A stretch of 7,522 bases of DNA from Chromatiales bacterium (GTDB lineage: Bacteria > Pseudomonadota > Gammaproteobacteria > Chromatiales > Chromatiaceae): the NCBI GenBank assembly GCA_024762485.1, contig JANTHH010000137.1:1-7522 (forward strand), given 5' to 3'. A program made the translations under genes and the position numbers. The notes beneath the pieces are model-generated. The model was not told the DNA's origin, ran no database searches, and saw nothing but the letters and a program-made list of their open reading frames with translations. Of this stretch, positions 1-6,228 are shown piece by piece (positions within the stretch are counted from its first letter, which is position 1; every line of letters begins with the position of its first letter).

Positions 1-102
1 GAACGCCTCGCGGAAGGCATCGTGCACATGATGATTGAAGCGACCGCTGACCTTTATGGTGACGGTGCCGTCATCGTCTGAATCGCCACGGCTGATGCTC
101 AT
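1..102 (-). CDS. STAS-domain protein (anti-sigma factor antagonist type), N-terminal 34 codons only
   Basis: An ATG at 102-100 opens a frame that stays open to the window edge, giving 34 residues beginning MSISRGDSDDDGTVTIKVSG. A short polar lead, then a 'dGtvtIkvsGRF' beta-strand/turn and an 'HDAFREAF' helix start, is how small STAS proteins begin (SpoIIAA-like, for example the HsbA-type antagonists of gammaproteobacteria). Such proteins bind anti-sigma kinases or other partners depending on phosphorylation of a serine in the middle of the domain. That serine would lie outside the window, so activity cannot be judged. The ATG overlaps the stop of the upstream ParA-like gene by 4 bases (ATGA), which strongly supports a real, translationally coupled gene in the same operon. 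The family call rests on about 25 informative residues and remains provisional. Confidence 0.68.
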   Translation of the reverse strand, partial: MSISRGDSDDDGTVTIKVSGRFNHHVHDAFREAF

Positions 103-905
103 GTGACCGCCCCGGCCACATCCTTCGGCGCCCCCGGCATGTCCGCCGGCTGCAGCAGGGCCTCGACCTCGGCGGCCATCCGTTCGAAGGCCTTGGTGAC
201 GCCACTCTGGGGCCGGTATTCGATCAGGGAGCGCCCCAGCGCGGCGCTGTCCGGGACCGCGTCGGCATCAGGGATCACCGCCTCGAGCAGCAGCTCCTTC
301 AGTCCCTGCTGCACCGACTCGTGCACCGGCCTGGCAGCCAGACCGGTGCCGACGGTCTGATTGAGGAAGGCCCGTGTCATCGCTGGCCGGCCGCGCATGC
401 TATCGAAACGCTGCAGCAGGCCATGGAATCGCTCCACCGCCTGCACCTCGGGATCCCGTGCCGGCAGCGGGATCAGCAGCAGGTCTGCAGCGAGCACCGC
501 ATTGGCGAACAACAACCCGGCGGCGGACGGACCATCGATGATCAGGTAATCCACGTCCGGCGGATCGGCCTGCATCGACTCCAACAATCGCAGGCCCTCC
601 CCCTTGCCCCCCGACAGTCCGTTGACCTCCACCAGACCCTCGCCTGCCGGCACCAGTGACAGCAGCTCCCGGGTCGATACCGCCACGTCATCAAGTCCCC
701 GCCCATCGAGCAGGACCTGGGCAAGACCCTGCCGTGGCGGACGAAACAGCCCGCACATCCGGGTCAGACTGCCCTTTGGGTCCGTATCCACCAACATCAC
801 CCGGTGGCCCCGCCAGGCCAGGGCATGGGCGAAGTTGATGGCTGACACGGTCTTGCCGGCACCCGGCCGGTTGTTGACGAAACTGATGGTCTGCATAGGA
901 TCCAT
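99..905 (-). CDS. ParA/MinD-like P-loop ATPase with altered Walker A motif
   Basis: The product is a 268-residue single-domain ATPase of the ParA/MinD group, which position plasmids, chromosomes, chemoreceptor arrays or flagella by nucleotide-dependent dimerisation. Visible motifs are Walker A NNRPGAGKT (residues 11-19), the A' motif VDTDPKGS (39-46), Walker B YLIIDGP (120-126), and a C-terminal EYRPQSGVTKAF followed by a helix typical of Soj/ParA proteins. The usual signature lysine of the deviant Walker A (KGGxGKT) is arginine here and the next glycine is proline; the catalytic K18-T19 pair is kept. I chose the ATG at 905 because GAGG lies five bases before it. A GTG at 935 would add ten residues with no homology-like character. 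The gene overlaps the downstream STAS gene by 4 bases. No partner ParB or parS site is visible, so a chemotaxis or cell-organisation role is likelier than DNA partitioning, but this is inference. Confidence 0.88.
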   Translation of the reverse strand: MDPMQTISFVNNRPGAGKTVSAINFAHALAWRGHRVMLVDTDPKGSLTRMCGLFRPPRQGLAQVLLDGRGLDDVAVSTRELLSLVPAGEGLVEVNGLSGGKGEGLRLLESMQADPPDVDYLIIDGPSAAGLLFANAVLAADLLLIPLPARDPEVQAVERFHGLLQRFDSMRGRPAMTRAFLNQTVGTGLAARPVHESVQQGLKELLLEAVIPDADAVPDSAALGRSLIEYRPQSGVTKAFERMAAEVEALLQPADMPGAPKDVAGAVT

Positions 906-910
906 GGTGG

Positions 911-914
911 CCTC
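911..914 (-). promoter_or_regulatory. Shine-Dalgarno GAGG that decides the ParA-like gene start
   Basis: On the minus strand GAGG is followed by five bases (CCACC) and the ATG at 905. Neither the upstream GTG at 935 nor the ATG at 896 has a purine-rich stretch this well placed. Confidence 0.55.
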
Positions 915-940
915 GGGGAGGCCCGCTCGGTGCACCCGGT

Positions 941-953
941 GGACATGATGTCC
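941..953. repeat. 13-base perfect palindrome (GGACAT-N-ATGTCC) in the leader of the ParA-like gene
   Basis: The six-base arms GGACAT and ATGTCC flank a single central base, so the site is exactly symmetric. It sits just downstream of the candidate -10 element (957-964) and 36 bases before the chosen ATG, where a dimeric repressor would block initiation. A short palindrome can also arise by chance, and no second copy is seen in the window. Confidence 0.35.
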
Positions 954-956
954 TGT

Positions 957-984
957 TTAACGTCCACGCAAAGGCTTTTCTTTA
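957..984 (-). promoter_or_regulatory. Candidate sigma-28 (FliA) type promoter for the ParA-STAS unit
   Basis: Reading the minus strand, TAAAGAAA (984-977) resembles the sigma-28 -35 box TAAAGTTT. After 12 bases, GACGTTAA (964-957) matches the -10 box GCCGATAA at six of eight positions. The optimum spacer is 11 bases; 12 is one longer. The site lies between the tRNA terminator and the ParA-like gene, where a new promoter is needed. A sigma-70 reading (TTGCCC, 17 bases, TAAAGA) also exists but is poorer at the -10. The call rests on a match by eye. Confidence 0.4.
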
Positions 985-1008
985 GTCCCCTGGCCAACGC
1001 AGGGCAAG

Positions 1009-1035
1009 AAAAAACCCGCCGTGGCGGGTTTTTTT
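1009..1035 (-). terminator. Rho-independent terminator after tRNA-Thr (likely bidirectional)
   Basis: CCCGCC (1015-1020) and GGCGGG (1023-1028) form an all-GC stem, flanked by six A on one side and seven T on the other. On the minus strand the T run directly follows the stem, six bases beyond the tRNA 3' end, so it ends the tRNA transcript and probably any read-through from birA-coaX-SPOR. The symmetric A and T tracts would allow it to work on both strands. Confidence 0.88.
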
Positions 1036-1040
1036 GGTGC

Positions 1041-1116
1041 TGGAGCCGGAGACAGGAGTCGAACCCGCGACATCCTCATTACAAGTGAGGCGCTCTACCA
1101 ACTGAGCTACTCCGGC
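1041..1116 (-). tRNA. thrU-like: tRNA-Thr (anticodon UGU)
   Basis: A 76-base cloverleaf can be drawn in full: acceptor GCCGGAG/CTCCGGC, D arm GCTC-AGTTGGTA-GAGC, anticodon arm CCTCA-CTTGTAA-TGAGG, a five-base variable loop, T arm GCGGG-TTCGACT-CCTGT with two G-U pairs, discriminator U and an encoded CCA. The anticodon TGT reads ACA, so the tRNA carries threonine. In E. coli the tRNA after birA-coaA is also tRNA-Thr(UGU), thrU, which then continues into tyrU-glyT-thrT-tufB. Here a terminator follows at once and the array ends. U at the discriminator position differs from the A I recall for the E. coli isoacceptors. Confidence 0.97.
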
Positions 1117-1128
1117 ATGTGGGCGCCC

Positions 1129-1134
1129 ATTCTA
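1129..1134 (-). promoter_or_regulatory. Candidate -10 box for tRNA-Thr with GC-rich discriminator
   Basis: TAGAAT (five of six to TATAAT) on the minus strand is followed by GGGCGCCC, a GC-rich stretch of the kind found between the -10 and the start point of stringently controlled stable-RNA promoters. The tRNA begins 12 bases downstream of the box. No good -35 element is visible inside the end of the SPOR gene, so the tRNA may instead be transcribed mainly by read-through. Confidence 0.35.
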
Positions 1135-1149
1135 CATCACAGGCCAGCC

Positions 1150-2040
1150 TCAGCGACACGATTGATTCTCCACCTGGACACCTTCAGGCAACGGCCCCAG
1201 GGCGGACAGCAGCGCCACATCCCCCGGGGCCTTGAAATCCAGCCAGTATCGGGGCACCCGCCGGGTCTTCTGCCGCACCTCGACCTCAAAGCCCGCGGCT
1301 CGCACTGTCTCAGCCCGCCGCCGGGCATTCGACTCGCTGCCGAACTGGCCGAGGGAGATGGCATTGCGCATGGAACCCTTGGCCAGCAGCCAGATATCGC
1401 TGATGCCTGCGGCCTTCAGCTTCTCCACGGTGATCTTGCCCGCCTCCCGGTCGGGCAACGGCGGGATCAAGACCCAGTAGCCCGCAGGCTGCCTGATCTC
1501 GCTCTTCACCACGTCGGCTTCACCGCCCAGCCCTTCCAGGCCGGCCCGGGCCTCATCCGCCGCCTCCCGCGTGGAGAAGGGACCGAGCCGCCCACACTGC
1601 AGCAGCAATGGTGCCGGCCTGGGTGCCTTTTCAACCGTGGTGGGTGGCAACGGTGGCACCACCTCACGGGCGGTCTCAGGCGACTCGGTCGCTGCCACAG
1701 CCTCCGCGGCTGTGGCCTTCTCGATCCGAGGCCCGGGGGCCGTCGGCCTCAGCGGCCTCTCTGGCTGCTTCGCAGGCTGTACCTCGGGCGGCGGTTGATG
1801 AGTCGGCCGTGGGGACTCGGGCAACGGTGCTGCCGCCAGGGCAATGGCGCGCGTCGTGCCGCCGTCCCCGCCGGCGCTGGCCAGTTGTCCGTCGGTGGTG
1901 GGAGAGACCTCGCGCAGCAACTGCAGGTTGGGCACATCGGGGGCTGGCGCCCGGGTGATCTGCGGCGTGGGCGTCCGGCTGTAGCCCCAGAGGAAGATGA
2001 CCAGATTGGCCAGCAACAGGATTCCGACGAGCCATCGCAT
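1150..2040 (-). CDS. Membrane-anchored SPOR-domain protein
   Basis: A 296-residue protein. Residues 3-20 (WLVGILLLANLVIFLWGY) form one N-terminal transmembrane helix or uncleaved anchor. A long proline/alanine-rich spacer runs from about 22 to 143, and the rest is a periplasmic-type module with two SPOR-like units: about 146-218, starting with the pattern 'lqCGrlGPFstreaAdeara', and 221-270, with 'aisLGqFgsesnArrraetvraaGfevev'. SPOR domains bind glycan strands stripped of stem peptides at the division septum, so the protein probably sits in the inner membrane and reaches septal peptidoglycan. It starts four bases after the last base of the coaX stop, so it is the third gene of a birA-coaX-SPOR operon; GAGGA lies about ten bases before the ATG. 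SPOR proteins commonly follow coaX in gammaproteobacteria (recollection). The specific role is unknown. Confidence 0.88.
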   Translation of the reverse strand: MRWLVGILLLANLVIFLWGYSRTPTPQITRAPAPDVPNLQLLREVSPTTDGQLASAGGDGGTTRAIALAAAPLPESPRPTHQPPPEVQPAKQPERPLRPTAPGPRIEKATAAEAVAATESPETAREVVPPLPPTTVEKAPRPAPLLLQCGRLGPFSTREAADEARAGLEGLGGEADVVKSEIRQPAGYWVLIPPLPDREAGKITVEKLKAAGISDIWLLAKGSMRNAISLGQFGSESNARRRAETVRAAGFEVEVRQKTRRVPRYWLDFKAPGDVALLSALGPLPEGVQVENQSCR

Positions 2041-2043
2041 AAA

Positions 2044-2790
2044 CTAGCTTTCCTCAACTGTCCGCAGCAGTCCCTCAAGGACCAGCGCAGGGTGCCATTC
2101 ACAGGGCCGATCCAGTTCCGGCATCAGCTGCCGTGCGTCACCGCCGGTGATCAGCAGACGCGGCACCTCGCCCGTCATTCGTTGAAACTGTGCCAAGCCC
2201 TGCTGCAGCATTCCCAGCAGTGCAGCCCGGCTGCCGAGCTGGATGGCGCTGTCGGTATCCCGGCCAAATCCATCCGCCAGCGGGGCGGCCATTGTCACCG
2301 GCTCGGCGAGGCCGGTCTGCCGCTGCAGACAGGCCTGCATGCTCCCGAGGCCCGGCATGATGTAGCCACCCAGGTGCTGCCCGTCTGCGACCACCAGGTC
2401 CAGCGTCGCCGCGGTACCGAGATCGAGGACGGCGAAGGCCTCGCCCGGGTGGCGGGCATGGCCGGCGATCAGTGCCAGCCAGCGATCGACGCCCAGCTGT
2501 TGCGGCTGACGGTAACCATTGCGCAGACTGCCGAAGCGTGGCGCACTGCGTGCGAACACCGGTTGCCGATCCCACCGCCCCCGACACCAGTCAGCGAACT
2601 GGCCGGTCTCGCCGGTCACGCAGCTGACGAGGATCTTCTCGGGCGGGGCCTCCGTCGCCCAGAGACGTTCGCACAATTGTGCGAGCGTGTCGTCAGCGTA
2701 ATTCACACTCTGGGGCTGCAATGGCCCCTCACTGTGGAAGGCCCACTTGAGACATGAATTCCCCAGGTCGACCAGCAGCGTGCGGCTCAT
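2044..2790 (-). CDS. coaX: Type III pantothenate kinase CoaX
   Basis: CoaX phosphorylates pantothenate to 4'-phosphopantothenate with ATP and a monovalent cation, the first committed step of coenzyme A synthesis, in the cytoplasm. The 248 residues carry the ASKHA-fold signatures in order: VDLGNSCLKW (7-16, phosphate loop), LGVDRWLALIAGHA (99-112, in which D102 matches the proposed catalytic aspartate), LDLGTAATLDLV (122-133), GGYIMPG (141-147) and TGGDARQL (215-222). Length is normal for the family. The ATG overlaps the birA stop as ATGA, so translation is coupled. In E. coli this position next to birA is held by coaA, an unrelated type I kinase. Type III enzymes are not feedback-inhibited by CoA and have poor affinity for ATP, as known from the family. 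No frameshift or missing key residue is seen. Confidence 0.96.
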   Translation of the reverse strand: MSRTLLVDLGNSCLKWAFHSEGPLQPQSVNYADDTLAQLCERLWATEAPPEKILVSCVTGETGQFADWCRGRWDRQPVFARSAPRFGSLRNGYRQPQQLGVDRWLALIAGHARHPGEAFAVLDLGTAATLDLVVADGQHLGGYIMPGLGSMQACLQRQTGLAEPVTMAAPLADGFGRDTDSAIQLGSRAALLGMLQQGLAQFQRMTGEVPRLLITGGDARQLMPELDRPCEWHPALVLEGLLRTVEES

Positions 2791-3770
2791 CGGTGGGAAA
2801 CCGCCCGCAGGCTTACCTCGCCGGCCTGGAACACATGCTCGCCAGCCGCCGTCTGCAGACGCAGACCGCCATCCCCGGCAAGACCCAGGTACTGACCGCT
2901 GATGACTGTCTCCCCCTGTATCAGCCGCACCGGCTGCCCGGCGTAGAGGTCATAGGCCTGCCACTCGGCTGCAAACCCGCCCAGCCCCTCGCTCTGGTAG
3001 CGACTGCAGCAATCGATCAGCTCGTCGAGTATCAGCCCGGCAAGCCGGTTGCGGCCGACATTGCCGTGCCCTGCTGTGACCAGATCGATCCAGGGCTGGT
3101 CGATCCCTGCCCCCTGATCCGCATCCACCGAGAGATTGAGACCGACACCGACCACCAAGCGGCTCGGCCCCGCCGTTTCACCCGCCGCCTCGATCAGCAG
3201 GCCGGCGAGCTTCCTGCCGTCAAGATGGATGTCGTTCGGCCACTTCAGTCCATGTCCTTCGACACCCGCGCGGCTCAGGGCGCGGGCCACCGCCACCCCG
3301 GCGGCCAGGCTGAAACCGGACATGGCCGACAATGGAAGATCAAACCGCCAGGCCAGCGACAGGGCAAGATTGCGTCCGAAACCGGCTTGCCAGCTGCGCC
3401 CCCTCCGACCGCGTCCTGACTGCTGCCATTCCGTTAGGCAGGCGACACCGCTGGCCGCAGAATGATCACCGCGACAGAGGTAGGCATTGGTTGAGTCCAC
3501 ACTGGGCAGCACCTGAAGCAAACTCAGCCGGTCCCGGTTGGCAGGCTGCATCGCCGCAACGAGCGCGTCGGCTTCGTGCAGCTCAAGCGGCCTGGAGAGC
3601 CGATAGCCCCGCCCGGTGATGGCCTGGACATCAATGCCCGGCAGTTCGCGGATCCGCTGCAGCTGTTTCCAGATGGCCGCTCGGCTGACGCCGAACTCGG
3701 CGGCCAGGGCCTCTCCCGAGTGGAAGCGACCATCGGCCAGATGCTGGAGGATACGAAACCAGGTTTCCAT
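2787..3770 (-). CDS. birA: Bifunctional biotin-protein ligase / biotin operon repressor BirA
   Basis: BirA makes biotinyl-5'-AMP from biotin and ATP and transfers biotin to the biotin carboxyl carrier protein of acetyl-CoA carboxylase; the loaded dimer also represses bio genes. The 327 residues (E. coli 321) hold an N-terminal winged helix (about 1-60, with SGEALAAEFGVSRAAIWKQL as the recognition part), so this is the regulatory class and not the short ligase-only type. The catalytic core has the biotin/AMP loop GRGRRGRSW (119-127), KWPND (176-180) and RKLAGLLIE (186-194), with K187 in the position of the active-site lysine. An SH3-like C-terminal domain spans about 275-325. It begins 40 bases after the M61 gene with only a poor ribosome site, and ends overlapping coaX by four bases. 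Its bio operator targets are not in the window. Confidence 0.96.
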   Translation of the reverse strand: METWFRILQHLADGRFHSGEALAAEFGVSRAAIWKQLQRIRELPGIDVQAITGRGYRLSRPLELHEADALVAAMQPANRDRLSLLQVLPSVDSTNAYLCRGDHSAASGVACLTEWQQSGRGRRGRSWQAGFGRNLALSLAWRFDLPLSAMSGFSLAAGVAVARALSRAGVEGHGLKWPNDIHLDGRKLAGLLIEAAGETAGPSRLVVGVGLNLSVDADQGAGIDQPWIDLVTAGHGNVGRNRLAGLILDELIDCCSRYQSEGLGGFAAEWQAYDLYAGQPVRLIQGETVISGQYLGLAGDGGLRLQTAAGEHVFQAGEVSLRAVSHR

Positions 3771-3810
3771 GAACGCAGTTTACCAGCCGCGGGTTATCAC
3801 CGATGCCGGT

Positions 3811-5628
3811 CTAGCCGGCGGACAACCAGCTGCGCCGACGTTTCAGCACGGCATCATCGAGCTGGTCCTCGGGCAATAGCCAGAGGTCGCAGGTATCCGC
3901 AGGCGCAGGCTTCGGGTGGATGACGAAGGACATCAGTTCATCTCGTCGCAGCAGATGCACTCGGCGGCTGCCGTTGGCCAGTGTCGTGGCGACGGCCTGC
4001 GCGAGGTTCGTGGCCTTGACCTGGATTCCATCGAGGGCGATCAGCCGGTCTCCCGCGGACAGCCCCGCGGACTGTGCGGCACCATCATCGAATACGTGCG
4101 TCAATTCCACCAGGTCCCCGGACTGGCGGAAACGCGCACCGAGGACGGGGACCGACGGGACTGTCTCCTCCGGCGGGCAGCGCCCCCCCTTGTCATCCGG
4201 TTCTTTCGCAGGCCGCAGTCGGAATCCGATGCCCATGCTTGCAAACCACTGGGGCAGCGGCAGCTCCGCCACGCCATGGACGTAGTTCTGAAAGAAATCG
4301 TCGAGGGAGGTGCCAGCCAGTTCACTGGCCAGCCGCTCCACCCCGTCCTCGGGCACACCGATGTCCGGCTTGCCGTAACGCAGCCACAGGGCACGCATCA
4401 GGGTGTTGAGGCTCACCCGGTCCCCCGTCAGCAGGCGCAGTGTGACATCGAGCCCGAAGGCGATCAGTGCGCCCTTGGTGTAGTAGCTGACGATCGCGTT
4501 CGGCGCATTCTCGTCCTGCTTGTAGAACTTGGTCCAGGCATCATAACTGGACTCGGCGACAGACTGCTTCAGCCGGCCGGCTCCGCGCGTCACCCGGGTG
4601 ACCGTCTCTGCCAGCAATTGCAGGTAACTCGCGGGCTCAATGCAACGGGAACGGGCCAACGCCAGTTCGTCGTAATAGCTGGTGATCCCTTCGAATGCCC
4701 ACAGCAATTCCGTGTGCACCTCCGAAGACAGGTCGGCATCCTTCAGGCGCTGCGGACGTATCCGCTTGACGTTCCACAGATGGAAATACTCGTGGCTGCA
4801 CAGACCCAGGAATTGTCGATAACCCTCTGTCGGTTTATCCATTCCCGCCAGGGGCAGGTCGTCCCGCCGGCACAGGAGGCTGGTCGAATCCCGGTGTTCC
4901 AGACCGCCATAGCCCTCGCCGACCACCGTGGTCAAAAACAGATAGCGGGAGACCGGGAGTTCACCGAACAGCGCCGCGTGGGTCTCGCAGATGAGCTTCA
5001 GGTCCCGGCACAGGCGCCCGGTATCGCAGACATGCCTGCCGCTGATGACCATCTCATGGGTGACGTCTGCAGCGACAAAGTCGACTTCCGTGAAGCGACC
5101 CATTTCCACTGGACAGTCAATCAAATGCTCGTAGTCATCAGCCTGGTGATCGCCGAATCCCTCGCTGTCCACGGCCAGCGCGGGCAGGGTGGTGGCCAGG
5201 CGCCAAGCTTCACCGACCGTGGTCGGTGGCGGCTGGATGCGCACCAGACAGGCGGCATGCTCCTGACCGACGACACGGAGAAAGACGCTGGTGCCGTTGA
5301 AGAATCCGTGGGTTGTATCCAGATGCGCAGAACGGACCGACAGATCCCACGCGTAAACCTGATAGCTGACCACGAGCTCTGCAGACACTGCCTCCGCCCG
5401 CCAGGTCTGCTTGTCCAGACGGTGCAGGGCGACAGGACCACCGGCACATGTAGCCGACATCATCTGCAATTGTCTTGAAAAATCGCGGATCATGTAACTA
5501 CCTGGTATCCATGCGGGCAGCGTCAGTCGCTGCCCGGCCGGGTCGGGATCATGCACCCGCAGCTCCACGTTAAACAGATGGGCCTGTGGCGAGGCCGGTT
5601 GGATGCAATACTCGATCGGGTGCGTCAT
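3811..5628 (-). CDS. M61-family metallo-aminopeptidase (glycyl aminopeptidase type) with C-terminal PDZ domain
   Basis: A zinc aminopeptidase of about 605 residues from the M61 family, whose characterised member from Sphingomonas prefers N-terminal glycine or alanine. The N-terminal beta domain holds the family signature LPAWIPGSYMIRDFSR (about 37-52). The catalytic domain has YGGLEHRDS (240-248), the zinc motif HEYFHLWNVKRIRP (279-292, HExxH) and a downstream LLWAFEGITSYYDE (308-321) whose glutamate is the third ligand. SYYTKGALIAFGLDV (381-395) is also typical. A PDZ domain occupies about 495-575 and probably binds substrate termini. There is no signal peptide, so a cytoplasmic location is likely. 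I chose the ATG at 5628, which shares a base with the upstream stop (TGATG); a TTG at 5631 is also possible but adds only one residue. Its physiological substrate is unknown. Confidence 0.93.
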   Translation of the reverse strand: MTHPIEYCIQPASPQAHLFNVELRVHDPDPAGQRLTLPAWIPGSYMIRDFSRQLQMMSATCAGGPVALHRLDKQTWRAEAVSAELVVSYQVYAWDLSVRSAHLDTTHGFFNGTSVFLRVVGQEHAACLVRIQPPPTTVGEAWRLATTLPALAVDSEGFGDHQADDYEHLIDCPVEMGRFTEVDFVAADVTHEMVISGRHVCDTGRLCRDLKLICETHAALFGELPVSRYLFLTTVVGEGYGGLEHRDSTSLLCRRDDLPLAGMDKPTEGYRQFLGLCSHEYFHLWNVKRIRPQRLKDADLSSEVHTELLWAFEGITSYYDELALARSRCIEPASYLQLLAETVTRVTRGAGRLKQSVAESSYDAWTKFYKQDENAPNAIVSYYTKGALIAFGLDVTLRLLTGDRVSLNTLMRALWLRYGKPDIGVPEDGVERLASELAGTSLDDFFQNYVHGVAELPLPQWFASMGIGFRLRPAKEPDDKGGRCPPEETVPSVPVLGARFRQSGDLVELTHVFDDGAAQSAGLSAGDRLIALDGIQVKATNLAQAVATTLANGSRRVHLLRRDELMSFVIHPKPAPADTCDLWLLPEDQLDDAVLKRRRSWLSAG

Positions 5629-6218
5629 CAACGGGAATTCCAGCGTTTCAGAAGGGGAGTGACGTTACCGGTCAACGGCCGGGCGATCAGTCCGGATGGC
5701 CCCAAGGTGATCTTATAGGAGAGGCCATCAACCATTGGCAGGTAAACAGCCGAACCATACACTGCGTCCACCCAGGGCAGCCAGTCGGCATGACGCCGAA
5801 CCAATGCCCAGAGATCCAGCCCCGGATTTTCGCTCAGCCGATAGATCGTAAGTGGCGTAGTGCGTGCGTCCGCCACGTCGCTGAAACGGCCGCTGATGCG
5901 CTCCAGTCGATACAACGGATCCCGCCCCAGCAGCGTGAACCAGGGGACCCATTTGATCATCCGTGCGTCGACCTGCCAATCGTCACCCCGCAACAGAAAC
6001 TCGAGTGGCCGGTCGGCTGGGCGGGTCAAGGTAGCGATGAAACGTTGGTCGCCAACACGATGAAAGCTAATTACCCCGATGTCTACCTCATGCGTCAAAC
6101 GCTGGTAAGTCCAGAGGTTGATCAATGCCAGGCCGATCGAAACCGAGAGCAAGATGATGCCTGCGCCAACACCCCAGCTCCCGATTCGTAGGGTGGCTCT
6201 TGCGAACTTTCCAACCAT
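5628..6218 (-). CDS. Conserved hypothetical single-pass membrane protein
   Basis: A 196-residue protein beginning MVGKFARATLRIGSW. Positive residues near the start are followed by one hydrophobic helix (about 16-40, GAGIILLSVSIGLALINLW), then an extracytoplasmic domain of about 155 residues. The domain contains ISFHRVGDQRFIATL, LRGDDWQVDARMIKWVPW, YRLERISGRFSD, DLWALVRR and a very conserved-looking WLPWVDAVYGSAVYLPM. I recall relatives labelled 'cation/multidrug efflux pump', but one helix cannot be a transporter, so I treat the function as unknown. The frame extends upstream to an ATG at 6284, but that would overlap the TerB gene by 56 bases and put a polar extension before the anchor, so the ATG at 6218, ten bases after the TerB stop, is preferred. 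It is coupled to the M61 gene through TGATG. Confidence 0.75.
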   Translation of the reverse strand: MVGKFARATLRIGSWGVGAGIILLSVSIGLALINLWTYQRLTHEVDIGVISFHRVGDQRFIATLTRPADRPLEFLLRGDDWQVDARMIKWVPWFTLLGRDPLYRLERISGRFSDVADARTTPLTIYRLSENPGLDLWALVRRHADWLPWVDAVYGSAVYLPMVDGLSYKITLGPSGLIARPLTGNVTPLLKRWNSR

Positions 6219-6228
6219 GGATGGGTGC

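Noticed and set aside
906..935. GTG start ten codons upstream for the ParA-like gene
   Set aside because: It has no ribosome site, and the ATG at 905 has GAGG at five-base spacing. The extension is not part of the ATPase fold.
1021..2757. Long plus-strand open frame of 578 codons
   Set aside because: It lies antisense to the SPOR and coaX genes and even runs through the tRNA; its Arg/Gln/His/Pro-rich product has no domain. It is an artefact of few stops opposite high-GC codons.
3916..5478. Long plus-strand open frame of 520 codons
   Set aside because: It is antisense to the M61 peptidase, whose catalytic motifs are intact in the minus frame; the product is low-complexity-like with no recognisable motif.
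5628..6218. Multidrug or cation efflux pump
   Set aside because: A single hydrophobic segment and a soluble domain cannot form a transporter; the label appears to come from database carry-over.
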